Shown here in pieces: positions 1-8,700 of a DNA stretch of 64,000 bases. Made by a program: the position numbers and the translations under genes. Positions within the stretch are counted from its first letter, which is position 1. Every line of letters begins with the position of its first letter. The stretch covers positions 310,001 through 374,000 of the forward strand of contig NZ_WRPN01000002.1 of assembly GCF_009746565.1 (NCBI RefSeq), in the 5' to 3' direction. Below the pieces are notes generated by a model. That model had not been told where the DNA came from. It saw only the letters and a list, made by a program, of their open reading frames with translations, and did no database searches. The DNA comes from Mariniflexile maritimum (GTDB taxonomy: Bacteria > Bacteroidota > Bacteroidia > Flavobacteriales > Flavobacteriaceae).

Positions 1-835
1 AATTGGTGTGTATATCAAAAGGTTCGCCACATTGGTGGCATTGCGCAATAATATCGTCGCTTATTTTTTCCGCTCTGCGGTCGTCGAACACAAAATTTTT
101 GCCCAAAAACTTATTTTCCAGCTGCTGTTCCTTTACTTGGCGGGTATATTCAATAATGCCACCTTCCAATTGATACACATTTTTAAAGCCTTTATGTTTG
201 AAATAGGCACTGGCTTTTTCGCAACGGATACCGCCGGTACAGTACATCACCAAATTTTTATCTTCTTTGTGGTCTTTTAAATCGGCTTCAATAATATCCA
301 ACGATTCCCGAAAGGTGTCCACATCGGGCGTGATGGCGTTTTTAAAATGGCCTATTTCGCTTTCGTAATGGTTGCGCATATCCACCAAAACGGTGTTTTC
401 GTCTTCTATAAAGGTGTTGAAATCTTCAGCTTTTAAGTGGATGCCCTTGTTGGTCACATCAAAAGTTGCGTCGTTTAAACCGTCGGCCACTATTTTATCG
501 CGTACCTTTACTTTTAGCTTTAAGAACGATTTATTGTCGTGCTCTATGGCAACATTCAAACGGATGTCCTTTAAAAAATCAATGCTATCAAGATGGTTTT
601 TGAATTCGTTGAAGCGGTCGGCAGGAACTGATAATTGTGCGTTTATACCTTCGTGGGCAACGTAAATACGGCCCAAAACATCCAGTGTGTCCCAGGTTAA
701 AAACAAATGGTCGCGTAAAAGTTGCGGATTGCCAATGTTGGCATATTGGTAAAAAGAAAGTGTTAACCGACTTTTTCCTGCGTGGTCGATTAATGCGGCC
801 CTTTCTTTCGCGCTTAATTTATTGTACAGTTGCAT
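1..835 (-). CDS. trhO: tRNA uridine(34) hydroxylase TrhO, 3' end missing
   Basis: The reverse strand is open from the ATG at 835 through the left edge of the window, so the C-terminus lies outside. The product begins MQLYNKLSAKERAALID and matches the TrhO (YceA) rhodanese-domain family, which uses prephenate-independent oxygen chemistry to hydroxylate U34 of some tRNAs in the cytoplasm. The rhodanese catalytic loop is visible as CTGGIRCEK with the expected active-site cysteine, preceded by DMRNHYESEIGHF. A second Cys-rich stretch (CHQCGEPF) reaches the window edge, typical of the family's C-terminal part. An in-frame stop lies about 35 bases upstream of the ATG with no other start between. 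A -7 element sits at 910-917. Family assignment is firm; the rest of the gene cannot be judged. Confidence 0.92.
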   Translation of the reverse strand, partial: MQLYNKLSAKERAALIDHAGKSRLTLSFYQYANIGNPQLLRDHLFLTWDTLDVLGRIYVAHEGINAQLSVPADRFNEFKNHLDSIDFLKDIRLNVAIEHDNKSFLKLKVKVRDKIVADGLNDATFDVTNKGIHLKAEDFNTFIEDENTVLVDMRNHYESEIGHFKNAITPDVDTFRESLDIIEADLKDHKEDKNLVMYCTGGIRCEKASAYFKHKGFKNVYQLEGGIIEYTRQVKEQQLENKFLGKNFVFDDRRAEKISDDIIAQCHQCGEPFDIHTN

Positions 836-909
836 GCTATACCAATGTTTTAAGGTTAAAGAAGCCCATCATAACCTTCCCAAAAGGAAGGGAAAATGAA
901 ACTAAAGCG

Positions 910-917
910 CAAAAGTA
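910..917 (-). promoter_or_regulatory. Probable trhO promoter (-7 box)
   Basis: The reverse strand reads TACTTTTG, an exact match to the Bacteroidota -7 consensus TAnnTTTG, about 75 bases upstream of the trhO start. No clean -33 TTG is seen; the best is a TTC about 21 bases further upstream. Function is inferred from the consensus only. Confidence 0.5.
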
Positions 918-1023
918 CAATTTTTTAGAAATCTTTTAGAAACGAATGTTACTAATTAGCATGAATTAATGGGTCTTAATATATGAAAACCCTGTCAAGA
1001 AAAAATAAAACTAACATTTTATA

Positions 1024-1058
1024 ACAAAAAAAGCACCTATTAAATTTAATAAGTGCTT
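1024..1058 (-). terminator. Terminator-like hairpin read on the minus strand between trhO and recA
   Basis: AAGCAC and GTGCTT arms (1031-1036 and 1053-1058) with an AT-rich inner stem form a near-perfect inverted repeat. On the minus strand the hairpin is followed by a run of seven T, so it has the form of an intrinsic terminator for leftward transcription. No annotated minus-strand gene lies upstream of it (recA to the right is on the plus strand), so what it terminates is unknown. The whole 836-1234 gap otherwise holds only the trhO and recA promoter elements. Confidence 0.45.
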
Positions 1059-1173
1059 TCCAAGAATAGTTTGAGTTAGTCTGCTTTAAAGCCGATTTAA
1101 TTTTTTTCATAGCAAAAATTTTCCCAACTCTATTTCATAGATGCAGAATGTTGAAAAAGGTTGCGTTATAAAA

Positions 1174-1204
1174 TTGTAAGATGACAAAACTTATAGTATT
1201 TTAG
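1174..1204 (+). promoter_or_regulatory. Probable recA promoter
   Basis: TTG at 1174-1176, a 20-base spacer and TATTTTAG at 1197-1204 approximate the Bacteroidota -33/-7 pattern, 30 bases before the recA ATG. The -7 box has one mismatch. No recognisable LexA-type palindrome is seen. Confidence 0.4.
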
Positions 1205-1234
1205 CATCCATTACTTCAGAAAAAATAAATAAAG

Positions 1235-2248
1235 ATGAGCAGCGAAAAAGAAGCAAAGTTAAAAGCATTAAAACTTACGTTAGATAAATTAGATAAAGCC
1301 TATGGCAAAGGAACGGTGATGAAAATGAGCGACCAAGCAGTGGTTGATGTGGATGCCATTTCATCGGGTTCGTTAGGTTTGGACATCGCTTTAGGTGTTG
1401 GCGGCTACCCGCGCGGACGGGTAATTGAAATTTACGGGCCAGAATCATCGGGAAAAACAACACTGACTTTGCACGCCATAGCAGAAGCCCAAAAAGCAGG
1501 AGGGATTGCGGCATTTATTGATGCAGAACATGCCTTTGATAGGTTTTATGCTGAAAAGTTAGGGGTCGATTTGGAAAATTTAATCATCTCACAACCCGAT
1601 AATGGGGAGCAAGCCCTAGAAATTGCCGATAATTTAATACGCTCGGGCGCCATTGATATTGTGGTGATAGATTCGGTAGCGGCACTAACTCCAAAAAGCG
1701 AGATTGAAGGTGAAATGGGCGACTCTAAAATGGGGCTCCATGCCCGTTTAATGTCGCAGGCCTTACGAAAATTAACCGCTTCCATTAGCAAAACCAATTG
1801 CACAGTTATTTTCATCAACCAATTACGGGAAAAAATTGGTGTTATGTTTGGCAACCCAGAAACAACAACTGGCGGTAATGCCTTAAAATTTTATGCATCC
1901 ATTCGCTTGGACATTCGTCGTTCTACCCAAATAAAAGAAACCGATGGCAGCGTTTCGGGTAACAAAACCCGCGTAAAAGTGGTTAAAAATAAGGTGGCGC
2001 CACCATTTAAAACCGCCGAATTTGATATTATGTACGGAGAAGGCATTAGTAAAGTAGGCGAGATTTTAGATATTGCCGTTGAAAACGAGATCATTAAAAA
2101 AAGCGGTTCTTGGTTTAGCTATGAAGAAACCAAGCTAGGGCAAGGGCGCGACGCCGTAAAAGCACTTATTAAAGACAACCCAGAACTTATGGACGAACTG
2201 GAGGTCAAGGTCAGGAAAGTTGCCAAGGCAGCCTCTGCTGGCGAATAA
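1235..2248 (+). CDS. recA: Recombinase RecA
   Basis: RecA forms ATP-dependent filaments on single-stranded DNA, drives homologous strand exchange and stimulates LexA-type self-cleavage. The 337-residue product has the Walker A motif GPESSGKTT near residues 68-76, the L1/L2 loop region with [21 protein letters not shown], and the conserved AFIDAEHA stretch. It is slightly shorter than the E. coli protein (353 residues) because its C-terminal acidic tail is short. The gene is monocistronic: a strong hairpin follows at 2251-2281 and the next gene starts about 100 bases on. Identification is essentially certain. Confidence 0.99.
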   Translation: MSSEKEAKLKALKLTLDKLDKAYGKGTVMKMSDQAVVDVDAISSGSLGLDIALGVGGYPRGRVIEIYGPESSGKTTLTLHAIAEAQKAGGIAAFIDAEHAFDRFYAEKLGVDLENLIISQPDNGEQALEIADNLIRSGAIDIVVIDSVAALTPKSEIEGEMGDSKMGLHARLMSQALRKLTASISKTNCTVIFINQLREKIGVMFGNPETTTGGNALKFYASIRLDIRRSTQIKETDGSVSGNKTRVKVVKNKVAPPFKTAEFDIMYGEGISKVGEILDIAVENEIIKKSGSWFSYEETKLGQGRDAVKALIKDNPELMDELEVKVRKVAKAASAGE

Positions 2249-2250
2249 AC

Positions 2251-2281
2251 AAAAAAATCCCGATAAGCTCGGGATTTTTTT
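2251..2281 (+). terminator. Rho-independent terminator of recA
   Basis: A perfect 13-bp stem (arms 2251-2263 and 2269-2281, core TCCCGA/TCGGGA, loop TAAGC) with A-run before and T-run after lies immediately downstream of the recA stop. The symmetric tracts would allow it to work in both directions. Confidence 0.93.
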
Positions 2282-2349
2282 GTTTATACACGCAACCTTT
2301 CAAATAAAAATGCATCTAACAATAAAAACAAATCAAAAAAAGTGAAGAG

Positions 2350-2763
2350 ATGAAAAAGTTATTTGCCCTAAGTTTAATGCTAATTTTTATGTCCTCGTGC
2401 AGTCTTAACGATGATAACGAGGCAAATTACAACTTTGAGATATTGCCAGTTGCAAGTGTGGATATTCCCAGTGAATTCACATTAGGGGAAACATACCCCA
2501 TAACGGTTACCTATTTAAAACCTACATCGTGCCACGTTTTCAAAGAATTTTATTATTCAAAAAACCTAAACGAACGCACGGTGGCACCTATCACATTGGT
2601 ATATCAAAATGATAATTGCCAAACTTTGGAAAATACCACGGAAGAGGCTACCTTTAACTTTATTGTTACCAGCAACGGATCGTACGTTTTTAAGTTTTGG
2701 CAAGGTGAAGACGAAGCTGGTGAAGACCAATATTTAATAATAGAGGTGCCGGTAGTAGAATAA
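2350..2763 (+). CDS. Small lipoprotein upstream of an ECF sigma factor
   Basis: A 137-residue protein with a lipoprotein signal peptide: basic start MKKLF, hydrophobic core, and lipobox MSSC (Cys 17). The residues after the cysteine are acidic (SLNDDNE), resembling the surface-export signal of Bacteroidota lipoproteins, so exposure on the cell surface is possible. The mature part is rich in beta-forming residues and has two further cysteines; no enzyme motif is seen. It ends 20 bases before the sigma factor gene and probably shares its transcript, which suggests a role as sensor partner or target of that regulatory system (inference). The family is not recognised with a defined function. Confidence 0.85.
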   Translation: MKKLFALSLMLIFMSSCSLNDDNEANYNFEILPVASVDIPSEFTLGETYPITVTYLKPTSCHVFKEFYYSKNLNERTVAPITLVYQNDNCQTLENTTEEATFNFIVTSNGSYVFKFWQGEDEAGEDQYLIIEVPVVE

Positions 2764-2783
2764 GTTTAGGTATTAATTAATAC

Positions 2784-3335
2784 GTGTTTAATTTGAGTTT
2801 AGAGCAACTCATAGAAAATTGTAAAAACAATGATACTAAAGCACAAAGTGAATTGTACAAACTCTTTTCGAGTAAACTATTTGCGGTGTGCTTAAAGTAT
2901 TCGCGTAATTATGCCGAAGCTGAAGATAATTTGCAAGACGCGTTTTTAACCATTTTCAAAAAAATGGAGCAGTATAAAAATAAGGGATCTTTTGAAGGTT
3001 GGCTAAAACGCATTACCATAAATACGGTGATGCAGCAATACAGAAGCGAAAAGGTTTTTGATATGGTTAACGAAACCGTGGTTGATGAAGTTGAAATAGA
3101 AATGGACGATGAAGACCTGTCCATGGATTATTTGTTGAAAATTATTCAAGAATTGCCTGATAGGTACCGTTTGGTTTTCAATATGTACGTGCTAGATGGC
3201 TATTCGCACAAAGACATAGCAGATATGCTAAACATCCATATTGGGACTTCAAAATCAAACCTAGCGCGCGCCAGGTTCATTTTGAAACAAACTATTGAAG
3301 ATTACAAAACAACACAACGTTTACAGTCATTATAG
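2784..3335 (+). CDS. ECF-type RNA polymerase sigma factor
   Basis: An extracytoplasmic-function sigma-70 protein of 183 residues that directs RNA polymerase to a specific regulon. Region 2 spans about residues 20-90 (YAEAEDNLQDAFLTIFKKM, then GSFEGWLKRITIN), and region 4 about 115-170 (LPDRYRLVFNMYVLDGYSHK, then a helix-turn-helix IADMLNIHIGTSKSNLARAR). There is no region 1.1 or 3. The start must be GTG at 2784, because an in-frame stop lies one codon before TAC GTG and no ATG follows in the N-terminal region. The stop codon abuts the ATG of the downstream membrane protein without any gap, implying tight translational coupling to its presumed anti-sigma factor. Confidence 0.95.
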   Translation: MFNLSLEQLIENCKNNDTKAQSELYKLFSSKLFAVCLKYSRNYAEAEDNLQDAFLTIFKKMEQYKNKGSFEGWLKRITINTVMQQYRSEKVFDMVNETVVDEVEIEMDDEDLSMDYLLKIIQELPDRYRLVFNMYVLDGYSHKDIADMLNIHIGTSKSNLARARFILKQTIEDYKTTQRLQSL

Positions 3336-4829
3336 ATGAATGATAAAAAACATATAGACAGGTTATTCCAAGAGCGTTTTAAAGATTTTGAAGCGACCCC
3401 CAACGATGCTGTTTGGAAAAATATTGAAGCGGTACTTAACCAAGAAAACAAAAAACGCCGCATCATCCCCATTTGGTGGCGCTATGCAGGTGTGGCCGCA
3501 GCCTTGTTGCTTTTTTTAACCTTGGGCGGTTTGTACATTAAAAACTCCCCAAACCCTCCAACAAATAAGGTGGTAAATACCGACCAAGAAGGGCAAACCC
3601 GAAGCTCAAACCCAACAAATGCCGTTAAAGTTGCGGTTGAGGAAGATGCTGTTATGAAAAAAAATAAGGAAGAAGGTTTTGAAAATAAGCAAGAACAAGT
3701 ACTCCCAAATGCCGTAGAAGCTTCAAACGAACCAGCAATGGCCAATAACCCCGCAACCGCTCCTAAAAACGTAAACAAGCTTAATTGGAAGGAAGCTTCA
3801 ACCCAAAAATCGAATAAATCCTCGAATGGTATAGGCGGAAATACAAACACGGTCGCTTCCCATTCCGAAGAAACATCGAAAGATAACAATTTGAACAATA
3901 CCGCGAACAACAAGGTTGCCTCAACATCTGAAACCAAAAAAGAAGCGCTTCAAACCGGGGAAACCTTAATAGCTTCTGAAAAGGCTAAAGAACTTATCAA
4001 CAACGCCTCAAAAGAAAACACAACGATTGCCAATTCGGAAGAAAAAGATAAGAACGCCCTTACTATTGAAGAAGCCCTAGCCCTTGCAAACGATAAAGTT
4101 GAAAAGGAAAAAAGCATAAACAAGTGGCGTATCGCCCCCAATGCGGCGCCTGTTTATTTTAGCAGTTTGGGCGAAGGTTCCTCCATCGACCCGCAATTTA
4201 ACAGTAATTCCAAAACTGGCGAGGTAAACATGAGCTATGGGGTAAGTGCCAGTTATGCGGTAAACGCTAAACTAAAGGTGCGATCGGGCATTAACAAAGT
4301 CAATTTGGGCTATAACACAAACAATGTGGTGGTGTATCAATCGGTTGGCGTAAGTTCCAGCAAGCGCACTTTGAAAAATTTAGATGCCCGTCCTAGCAGT
4401 AGTGCCAACACTTCCATTATTAGTGGCGAAAGTTTAAACGGTAAATCGGAGCTGTTGGCCACGACCAGCACCTCTATCAATCAAGCTCTGGGCTATATTG
4501 AAGTGCCTTTAGAGCTGCAATACGCCCTTGTAAACAAAAAATTGGGCATTAACCTAATTGGCGGTTTTAGTTCGTTTTTTTTAAGTGATAATAAAATATA
4601 TTCTGAAGCCGAGGGTGGTGGAAAAACCTTTTTGGGTGAAGCAAACAATATAAATAACGTAAGTTATAGCGCCAATTTTGGTGTTGGGTTTAATTACCAA
4701 GTCTCTAAAAAAATAGACTTGAATGTAGAACCCATGTTTAAATATCAAATAAATACGTTTAGCAATACATCTGGCGATTTTTCACCCTATTTTATAGGTG
4801 TTTATACGGGATTCGCCATTAAATTCTAG
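3336..4829 (+). CDS. Probable dual-membrane-spanning anti-sigma factor (Dma-like), inner-membrane anchor plus outer-membrane barrel
   Basis: 497 residues in three parts. Residues 1-46 are hydrophilic and presumably cytoplasmic, ending in KKRRIIPIWW. Residues about 47-68 form one transmembrane helix. Residues about 70-265 are low-complexity, rich in Asn, Lys, Glu, Ala and Thr, and look disordered. Residues about 265-497 alternate in the manner of a small outer-membrane beta-barrel and end in a terminal Phe (FAIKF). There is no signal peptidase site. An inner-membrane anchor with an outer-membrane barrel in one chain is the architecture of the Dma anti-sigma factors described in Bacteroides thetaiotaomicron. 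Position directly behind the ECF sigma gene supports that role. Automatic annotation would likely call it only an outer membrane beta-barrel protein. The anti-sigma function is inferred. Confidence 0.75.
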   Translation: MNDKKHIDRLFQERFKDFEATPNDAVWKNIEAVLNQENKKRRIIPIWWRYAGVAAALLLFLTLGGLYIKNSPNPPTNKVVNTDQEGQTRSSNPTNAVKVAVEEDAVMKKNKEEGFENKQEQVLPNAVEASNEPAMANNPATAPKNVNKLNWKEASTQKSNKSSNGIGGNTNTVASHSEETSKDNNLNNTANNKVASTSETKKEALQTGETLIASEKAKELINNASKENTTIANSEEKDKNALTIEEALALANDKVEKEKSINKWRIAPNAAPVYFSSLGEGSSIDPQFNSNSKTGEVNMSYGVSASYAVNAKLKVRSGINKVNLGYNTNNVVVYQSVGVSSSKRTLKNLDARPSSSANTSIISGESLNGKSELLATTSTSINQALGYIEVPLELQYALVNKKLGINLIGGFSSFFLSDNKIYSEAEGGGKTFLGEANNINNVSYSANFGVGFNYQVSKKIDLNVEPMFKYQINTFSNTSGDFSPYFIGVYTGFAIKF

Positions 4830-4888
4830 GTTTTTGGTTAGATCTAGATGTTGGTTTTCAGTAAGCTCGAAAATCAATATCACTGGAA

Positions 4889-4917
4889 AACTGCTCTCCC
4901 CAGAGCAGTTTTTTTTA
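4889..4917 (+). terminator. Rho-independent terminator of the sigma/anti-sigma operon
   Basis: Stem AAAACTGCTC (4889-4898) pairs with GAGCAGTTTT, loop of four bases, followed by a run of T. It closes the lipoprotein-sigma-barrel operon and lies just before the convergent receptor gene. Confidence 0.9.
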
Positions 4918-4926
4918 TGATTTTTT

Positions 4927-7578
4927 TTAGAATTTAAAATTGATAGAGAGCAAAACGAATCGTTCAATTAAATTATGTTCAAAAATGGAAGTTGAAAAAT
5001 CATTACTATTAATATTCTTATAAACTTTCTTATTAAGTAGATTATTGGCTTTAAATTGATATTCTACTTTATTGCTTTTGGGTTTATAAAAAATAAAGGT
5101 GTCTAAAAACAAGTCTCCAGATATACTTGATTTTAAATCTGGTTTAAAATATTGACTATTTACAGTAAATTGAAAATCATCTTTAATATATTTTATAGAA
5201 AAATCATTTTGAAAAGTTGTAACAGTATTAGAATCACTCAAAGCTGTTTCAAACTTATTAATATTAAATAATAACTTATTGTTAAAATTCATGGCTTTTT
5301 TAAAGCCTGTTCTCATATCTAATTGTCCAAAAAATGTTTTACTTGTATTATCCCTCAAACCAGAGTTATTAACCATATTTTGGTATTCTTGAATAGCATA
5401 AGAACTATTTATATTAAATGTAGATTTTAATACATGTACATACTTTTCAATATCTAAGCCAAAATTCAAGCTTTTATTTTTTGTTACATCTACTATTGAA
5501 GTATAAAAATCTGTATTTTCATTAACATTTAATTTATTTATATAACCATATTTTTTAAAACCATATCTAGTATATAAATTAAACTGGAAAAGATTGTAAA
5601 AATCATTGATTCTATAGCCAAAATTAATTGAGCTATTATTAAATGCATTAAAATTGAAACTATTATTTAATAACGTCCTATTATTAATAAACAGTAATCC
5701 TGAATATGTTTTTGATATATTAGGTATTTGATTAGATATATTATAACTTGAATACAAGTAAGATGTTTTATTCAAATAATAGTTAATTGAAAATGTTGGA
5801 TTAAATAATAAAGTGTTTTCTTGAGATGCGTAATCTAAATTAAAATCATTAATTGTAACATTCAATAGTTCGTTTTTTAAACTTGAAGAAAATTGCCATT
5901 TATTTATGTTATATTTATAATTAACATTAAAATAAATTTTTGATAGTTTATAATAAACATTGTTTGATAAAAATTGATTTTCTATTGTTATGCCGTTAAG
6001 ATTAGAATCCATGAAATTTTCATCATAATGATATCCCAAAGCCAATGTGTATTCTGTTTTTTTAATCTTTGATAAATATTTAGTTTCTAAATTAATTACG
6101 CTCTTTTTTAAATCAATATTTTGATTAAAACTTTCTAGATTAGTAAAAACATTTATATTTTGAGGTACATTATTGGTAGATACGTTAGATAAAAATTGAA
6201 AAACTTGGGTATTATTGAATTTATATGTGTACTCTGCTTTATTGCTAAAAAATAAATCTTCACTTTTCGATAAATTTTCAAATGCAATTCCGTTATTAAA
6301 GCCATTTGAAACACTAGTAATGTTCTGAAAATCTATTTTCCCAATAGCAGTGAATAAAGACTTTTTATTGATTTTATATATAAACTCATAATCGAAAGTG
6401 TTTATGAAAGGGTTTTTAACAAAATTTTCTTGAGTATTTATAGAAATATTATTTTCAAAAGTATAATCTGTATCATTAGTTTCGCTTCTTTTTAATTGAT
6501 CCTTAAATAGACCATAGTTAAATCTTAGAGAAAGTTTGTTATTGAATTTATACAGCGCATTAAAACTTGCAAAATAGTTGCTGTTTATTAAGGTTCTGTT
6601 TTCTGCTAAGACAGAATTAAACGTGTTTTTATTAATTAAATTTGTGCTTCGTTGATTGGCTTCGTTAATCTTTGCTATGTCTAAAGAATTTGACGAAAAA
6701 TTGTAAGGACTTAGGTTTTCGCCAATATTATTATAGCTTAAAGTAGAGAATCCTTTTAATTTTTTTGACACCGAAATTGCATTAGCTCTTAAATACTTTT
6801 TGTCCTTTAAGCCTGCTCCAATTTCTATGTCTCCAGAAATATCGGACATTCCTTTTTTCAATACTAAATTAATAGCAACATCTTGAGACGTTTTTACTCC
6901 TTTCAACAAATAATTCGGATCATAATCTTCTATAGCTTGAACGCTTTCTACTATGTCAGAATCTATATTTTTAGTGCCAATAGTATAGTTATCGTTAAAA
7001 ACATTATCACCATCTAATAACAGTGTAGTAACTTGTTTTCCTTTAAATTTTATAGTGCCATTATCGCTTATGGTAATTCCTGGCAGCTTTTTTAATAAAT
7101 CTTCAACCACCCGTTCACTTCCGTTTTTAAATTGAATAATATCATACTCTGTAGTATCTTTCTTTATCTTTATTGGTGTTTTTTTGGAAGCTACATAAAC
7201 TTCTTCTAATCTCGTTAAACGCTCATCTAATTCGAAATCTAAAGTGTAAGCTGCTACATTTGAATCTGAAACATCAATCTCTTTAATAGTTGGTAAATAA
7301 CTAATAATTGATGTTTCTATAATTAATTTTTTGTGCTTACTTGGCAAATCAACAGTATAAAACCCATCATTGTTTGCTATTGAATAAGCAATTATATTAT
7401 TATCAATAGATTTTACCAAAACACTACAAAATGGTATAGGTTCTGAATTACTTGAAGATTTTATGAAACCTTGTAAATAAATTTGAGAATTACCATAAAT
7501 AGATGTAAAAAAAAATAAAACCATACCAATTGGTATGGATTTATTTTTTTTTAGTAAGTATGTATGAGTTAGTTTCAA
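4927..7578 (-). CDS. TonB-dependent-receptor-like outer membrane protein paired with a GLPGLI protein
   Basis: 883 residues. After a signal peptide ending near YGNSQ comes a carboxypeptidase-regulatory-like beta domain (about 32-115), then a plug-like domain (about 120-245, with GITISDNGTIKFKGKQV and LLLDGDNVFNDN), then a long Tyr/Asn/Phe-rich barrel ending in SINFKF. No TonB box is obvious. The start is probably TTG at 7578, which overlaps the TGA of the upstream GLPGLI gene as TTGA; the only alternative is an internal ATG (codon 19) that would leave a signal peptide without basic residues. The gene is clearly more AT-rich than its neighbours. In this operon it may import, export or cut the small secreted protein encoded first (inference). 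It is a SusC-like relative but has no SusD partner here. Confidence 0.85.
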   Translation of the reverse strand: MKLTHTYLLKKNKSIPIGMVLFFFTSIYGNSQIYLQGFIKSSSNSEPIPFCSVLVKSIDNNIIAYSIANNDGFYTVDLPSKHKKLIIETSIISYLPTIKEIDVSDSNVAAYTLDFELDERLTRLEEVYVASKKTPIKIKKDTTEYDIIQFKNGSERVVEDLLKKLPGITISDNGTIKFKGKQVTTLLLDGDNVFNDNYTIGTKNIDSDIVESVQAIEDYDPNYLLKGVKTSQDVAINLVLKKGMSDISGDIEIGAGLKDKKYLRANAISVSKKLKGFSTLSYNNIGENLSPYNFSSNSLDIAKINEANQRSTNLINKNTFNSVLAENRTLINSNYFASFNALYKFNNKLSLRFNYGLFKDQLKRSETNDTDYTFENNISINTQENFVKNPFINTFDYEFIYKINKKSLFTAIGKIDFQNITSVSNGFNNGIAFENLSKSEDLFFSNKAEYTYKFNNTQVFQFLSNVSTNNVPQNINVFTNLESFNQNIDLKKSVINLETKYLSKIKKTEYTLALGYHYDENFMDSNLNGITIENQFLSNNVYYKLSKIYFNVNYKYNINKWQFSSSLKNELLNVTINDFNLDYASQENTLLFNPTFSINYYLNKTSYLYSSYNISNQIPNISKTYSGLLFINNRTLLNNSFNFNAFNNSSINFGYRINDFYNLFQFNLYTRYGFKKYGYINKLNVNENTDFYTSIVDVTKNKSLNFGLDIEKYVHVLKSTFNINSSYAIQEYQNMVNNSGLRDNTSKTFFGQLDMRTGFKKAMNFNNKLLFNINKFETALSDSNTVTTFQNDFSIKYIKDDFQFTVNSQYFKPDLKSSISGDLFLDTFIFYKPKSNKVEYQFKANNLLNKKVYKNINSNDFSTSIFEHNLIERFVLLSINFKF

Positions 7579-8324
7579 TCAATATAAGTTTCTATTCCTT
7601 CTTTAGGTATTCTCCTAGTTGATCCTCCTGGGCCTCTATAATATAAGAATTCATTGAACTTTTCCTTGTAAAGAACTAAAAAATCATCCCAAGAGATAGC
7701 CTTTTGAATGTTTGTTTGAAATGGGTTTTCTATGTTAGAATCAGCATTTTTAATTTGCAATTTATTAGCTGTAAGTTTAAAAACATCATCAACTGAATAA
7801 ACCTCCAGTATTAACCCAGGCAAACCGTAAAATTTCCAAGGGCCTGTTTGATAAGGAATCTCGATGGCAAAAAAAGCTTCATAATTTCTTCCTCTATAAT
7901 GCGTTGTAGCCTTTTGGCATTTGTATCCTATAACATCTTTAAATTCTGTTTTGACTTCCCAGTTAAAAATATTCATAGAATCCTTAACTAGAAACGGCTT
8001 CATCTCTACAAGTTCAATACTATAAATACTTCTTTCTTCAAAATCTTTGAAAATGAAATCGTTATTTTTGGGCTTTATAGATAAAATTACTCCTTTCTCT
8101 GAATCTTCTTCTTCTTTAAAATTTTCATTTCCTAATAAATATGTCTCATACAAAGAGCCATATTGATTTGCCGATAAAGAAGAGTTAACTACGAATGCAC
8201 TTGGAAGACCTTTCATATGAATTGAATAAGTATAATTTACAAACAAAATATTGTTTGAAATTCCTTTTTCTTGAGCAAGTAAACCAAGAGGTAAAAAAAG
8301 AAGTAATTTTATTTTTTTCTGCAT
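7575..8324 (-). CDS. GLPGLI family protein
   Basis: 249 residues beginning MQKKIKLLLFLPLGLLAQ, a signal peptide cleaved after LAQ. The family-defining motif is present literally as YGLPGLILEVYS near residue 166. The TIGR01200 GLPGLI family is restricted to Bacteroidota, is exported, and has no established biochemical role. I place the start at ATG 8324; a TTG 18 bases upstream is possible but would only add KNLK-type residues before the signal peptide. It begins 10 bases after the stop of the small secreted protein and overlaps the start of the receptor by four bases, so the three genes are one operon. The predicted fold is mostly beta. Confidence 0.93.
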   Translation of the reverse strand: MQKKIKLLLFLPLGLLAQEKGISNNILFVNYTYSIHMKGLPSAFVVNSSLSANQYGSLYETYLLGNENFKEEEDSEKGVILSIKPKNNDFIFKDFEERSIYSIELVEMKPFLVKDSMNIFNWEVKTEFKDVIGYKCQKATTHYRGRNYEAFFAIEIPYQTGPWKFYGLPGLILEVYSVDDVFKLTANKLQIKNADSNIENPFQTNIQKAISWDDFLVLYKEKFNEFLYYRGPGGSTRRIPKEGIETYID

Positions 8325-8334
8325 TTTTAAATTT

Positions 8335-8685
8335 TTAATCAAATATTGAAGGCTCTTCCTCTCCTGGATTAGCTCGTTCTCCTAAAAATTCTTCTAAAGA
8401 GTAAAACACAGCTAATTGCTGACTTTTAATATAAGCATCAGCATCGCCTCTTGCCAAAGCACATGCTATTGCTAGCCCTGAATAAGTTGCACTATAATAA
8501 GTAAAACTAGTTCTATAAACCCCATTATAAGTTACAGTTGCAGTACAAGAATACATTGCTACAGCAGAGACCCCATAATCATTATTTTCATAAAGGTAAA
8601 AATTAGTATTTGAATAGTCAACGCCATTAGTAGCAAATGAAATAGAACTGATCGTTAAAACGAATAAAATCAAAATTTTCTTCAT
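8335..8685 (-). CDS. Small secreted protein, first gene of the GLPGLI operon
   Basis: 116 residues. Residues 1-18 (MKKILILFVLTISSISFA) are a typical signal peptide. The mature part, about 98 residues, is rich in Tyr, Ser, Thr and Ala, has two cysteines (in MYSCTATV and IACALARG) and an acidic tail ending in GEEEPSIFD. No T9SS sorting domain, lipobox or known fold is recognisable. As the promoter-proximal gene, with GLPGLI and receptor genes 10 bases and then four overlapping bases behind it, it is a plausible cargo or ligand of that pair. The protein family is not recognised; that it is coding is supported by the signal peptide and the spacing. Confidence 0.8.
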   Translation of the reverse strand: MKKILILFVLTISSISFATNGVDYSNTNFYLYENNDYGVSAVAMYSCTATVTYNGVYRTSFTYYSATYSGLAIACALARGDADAYIKSQQLAVFYSLEEFLGERANPGEEEPSIFD

Positions 8686-8700
8686 AATTTTTAAAGTTTG

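Noticed and set aside
976-1110. 44-codon minus-strand ORF beginning MKKIKSALKQTN between trhO and recA
   Set aside because: It runs through the terminator-like hairpin, has no recognisable domain and its second half is a string of Phe/Cys/Leu codons from AT-rich DNA. Kept only as a note under the small-RNA finding.
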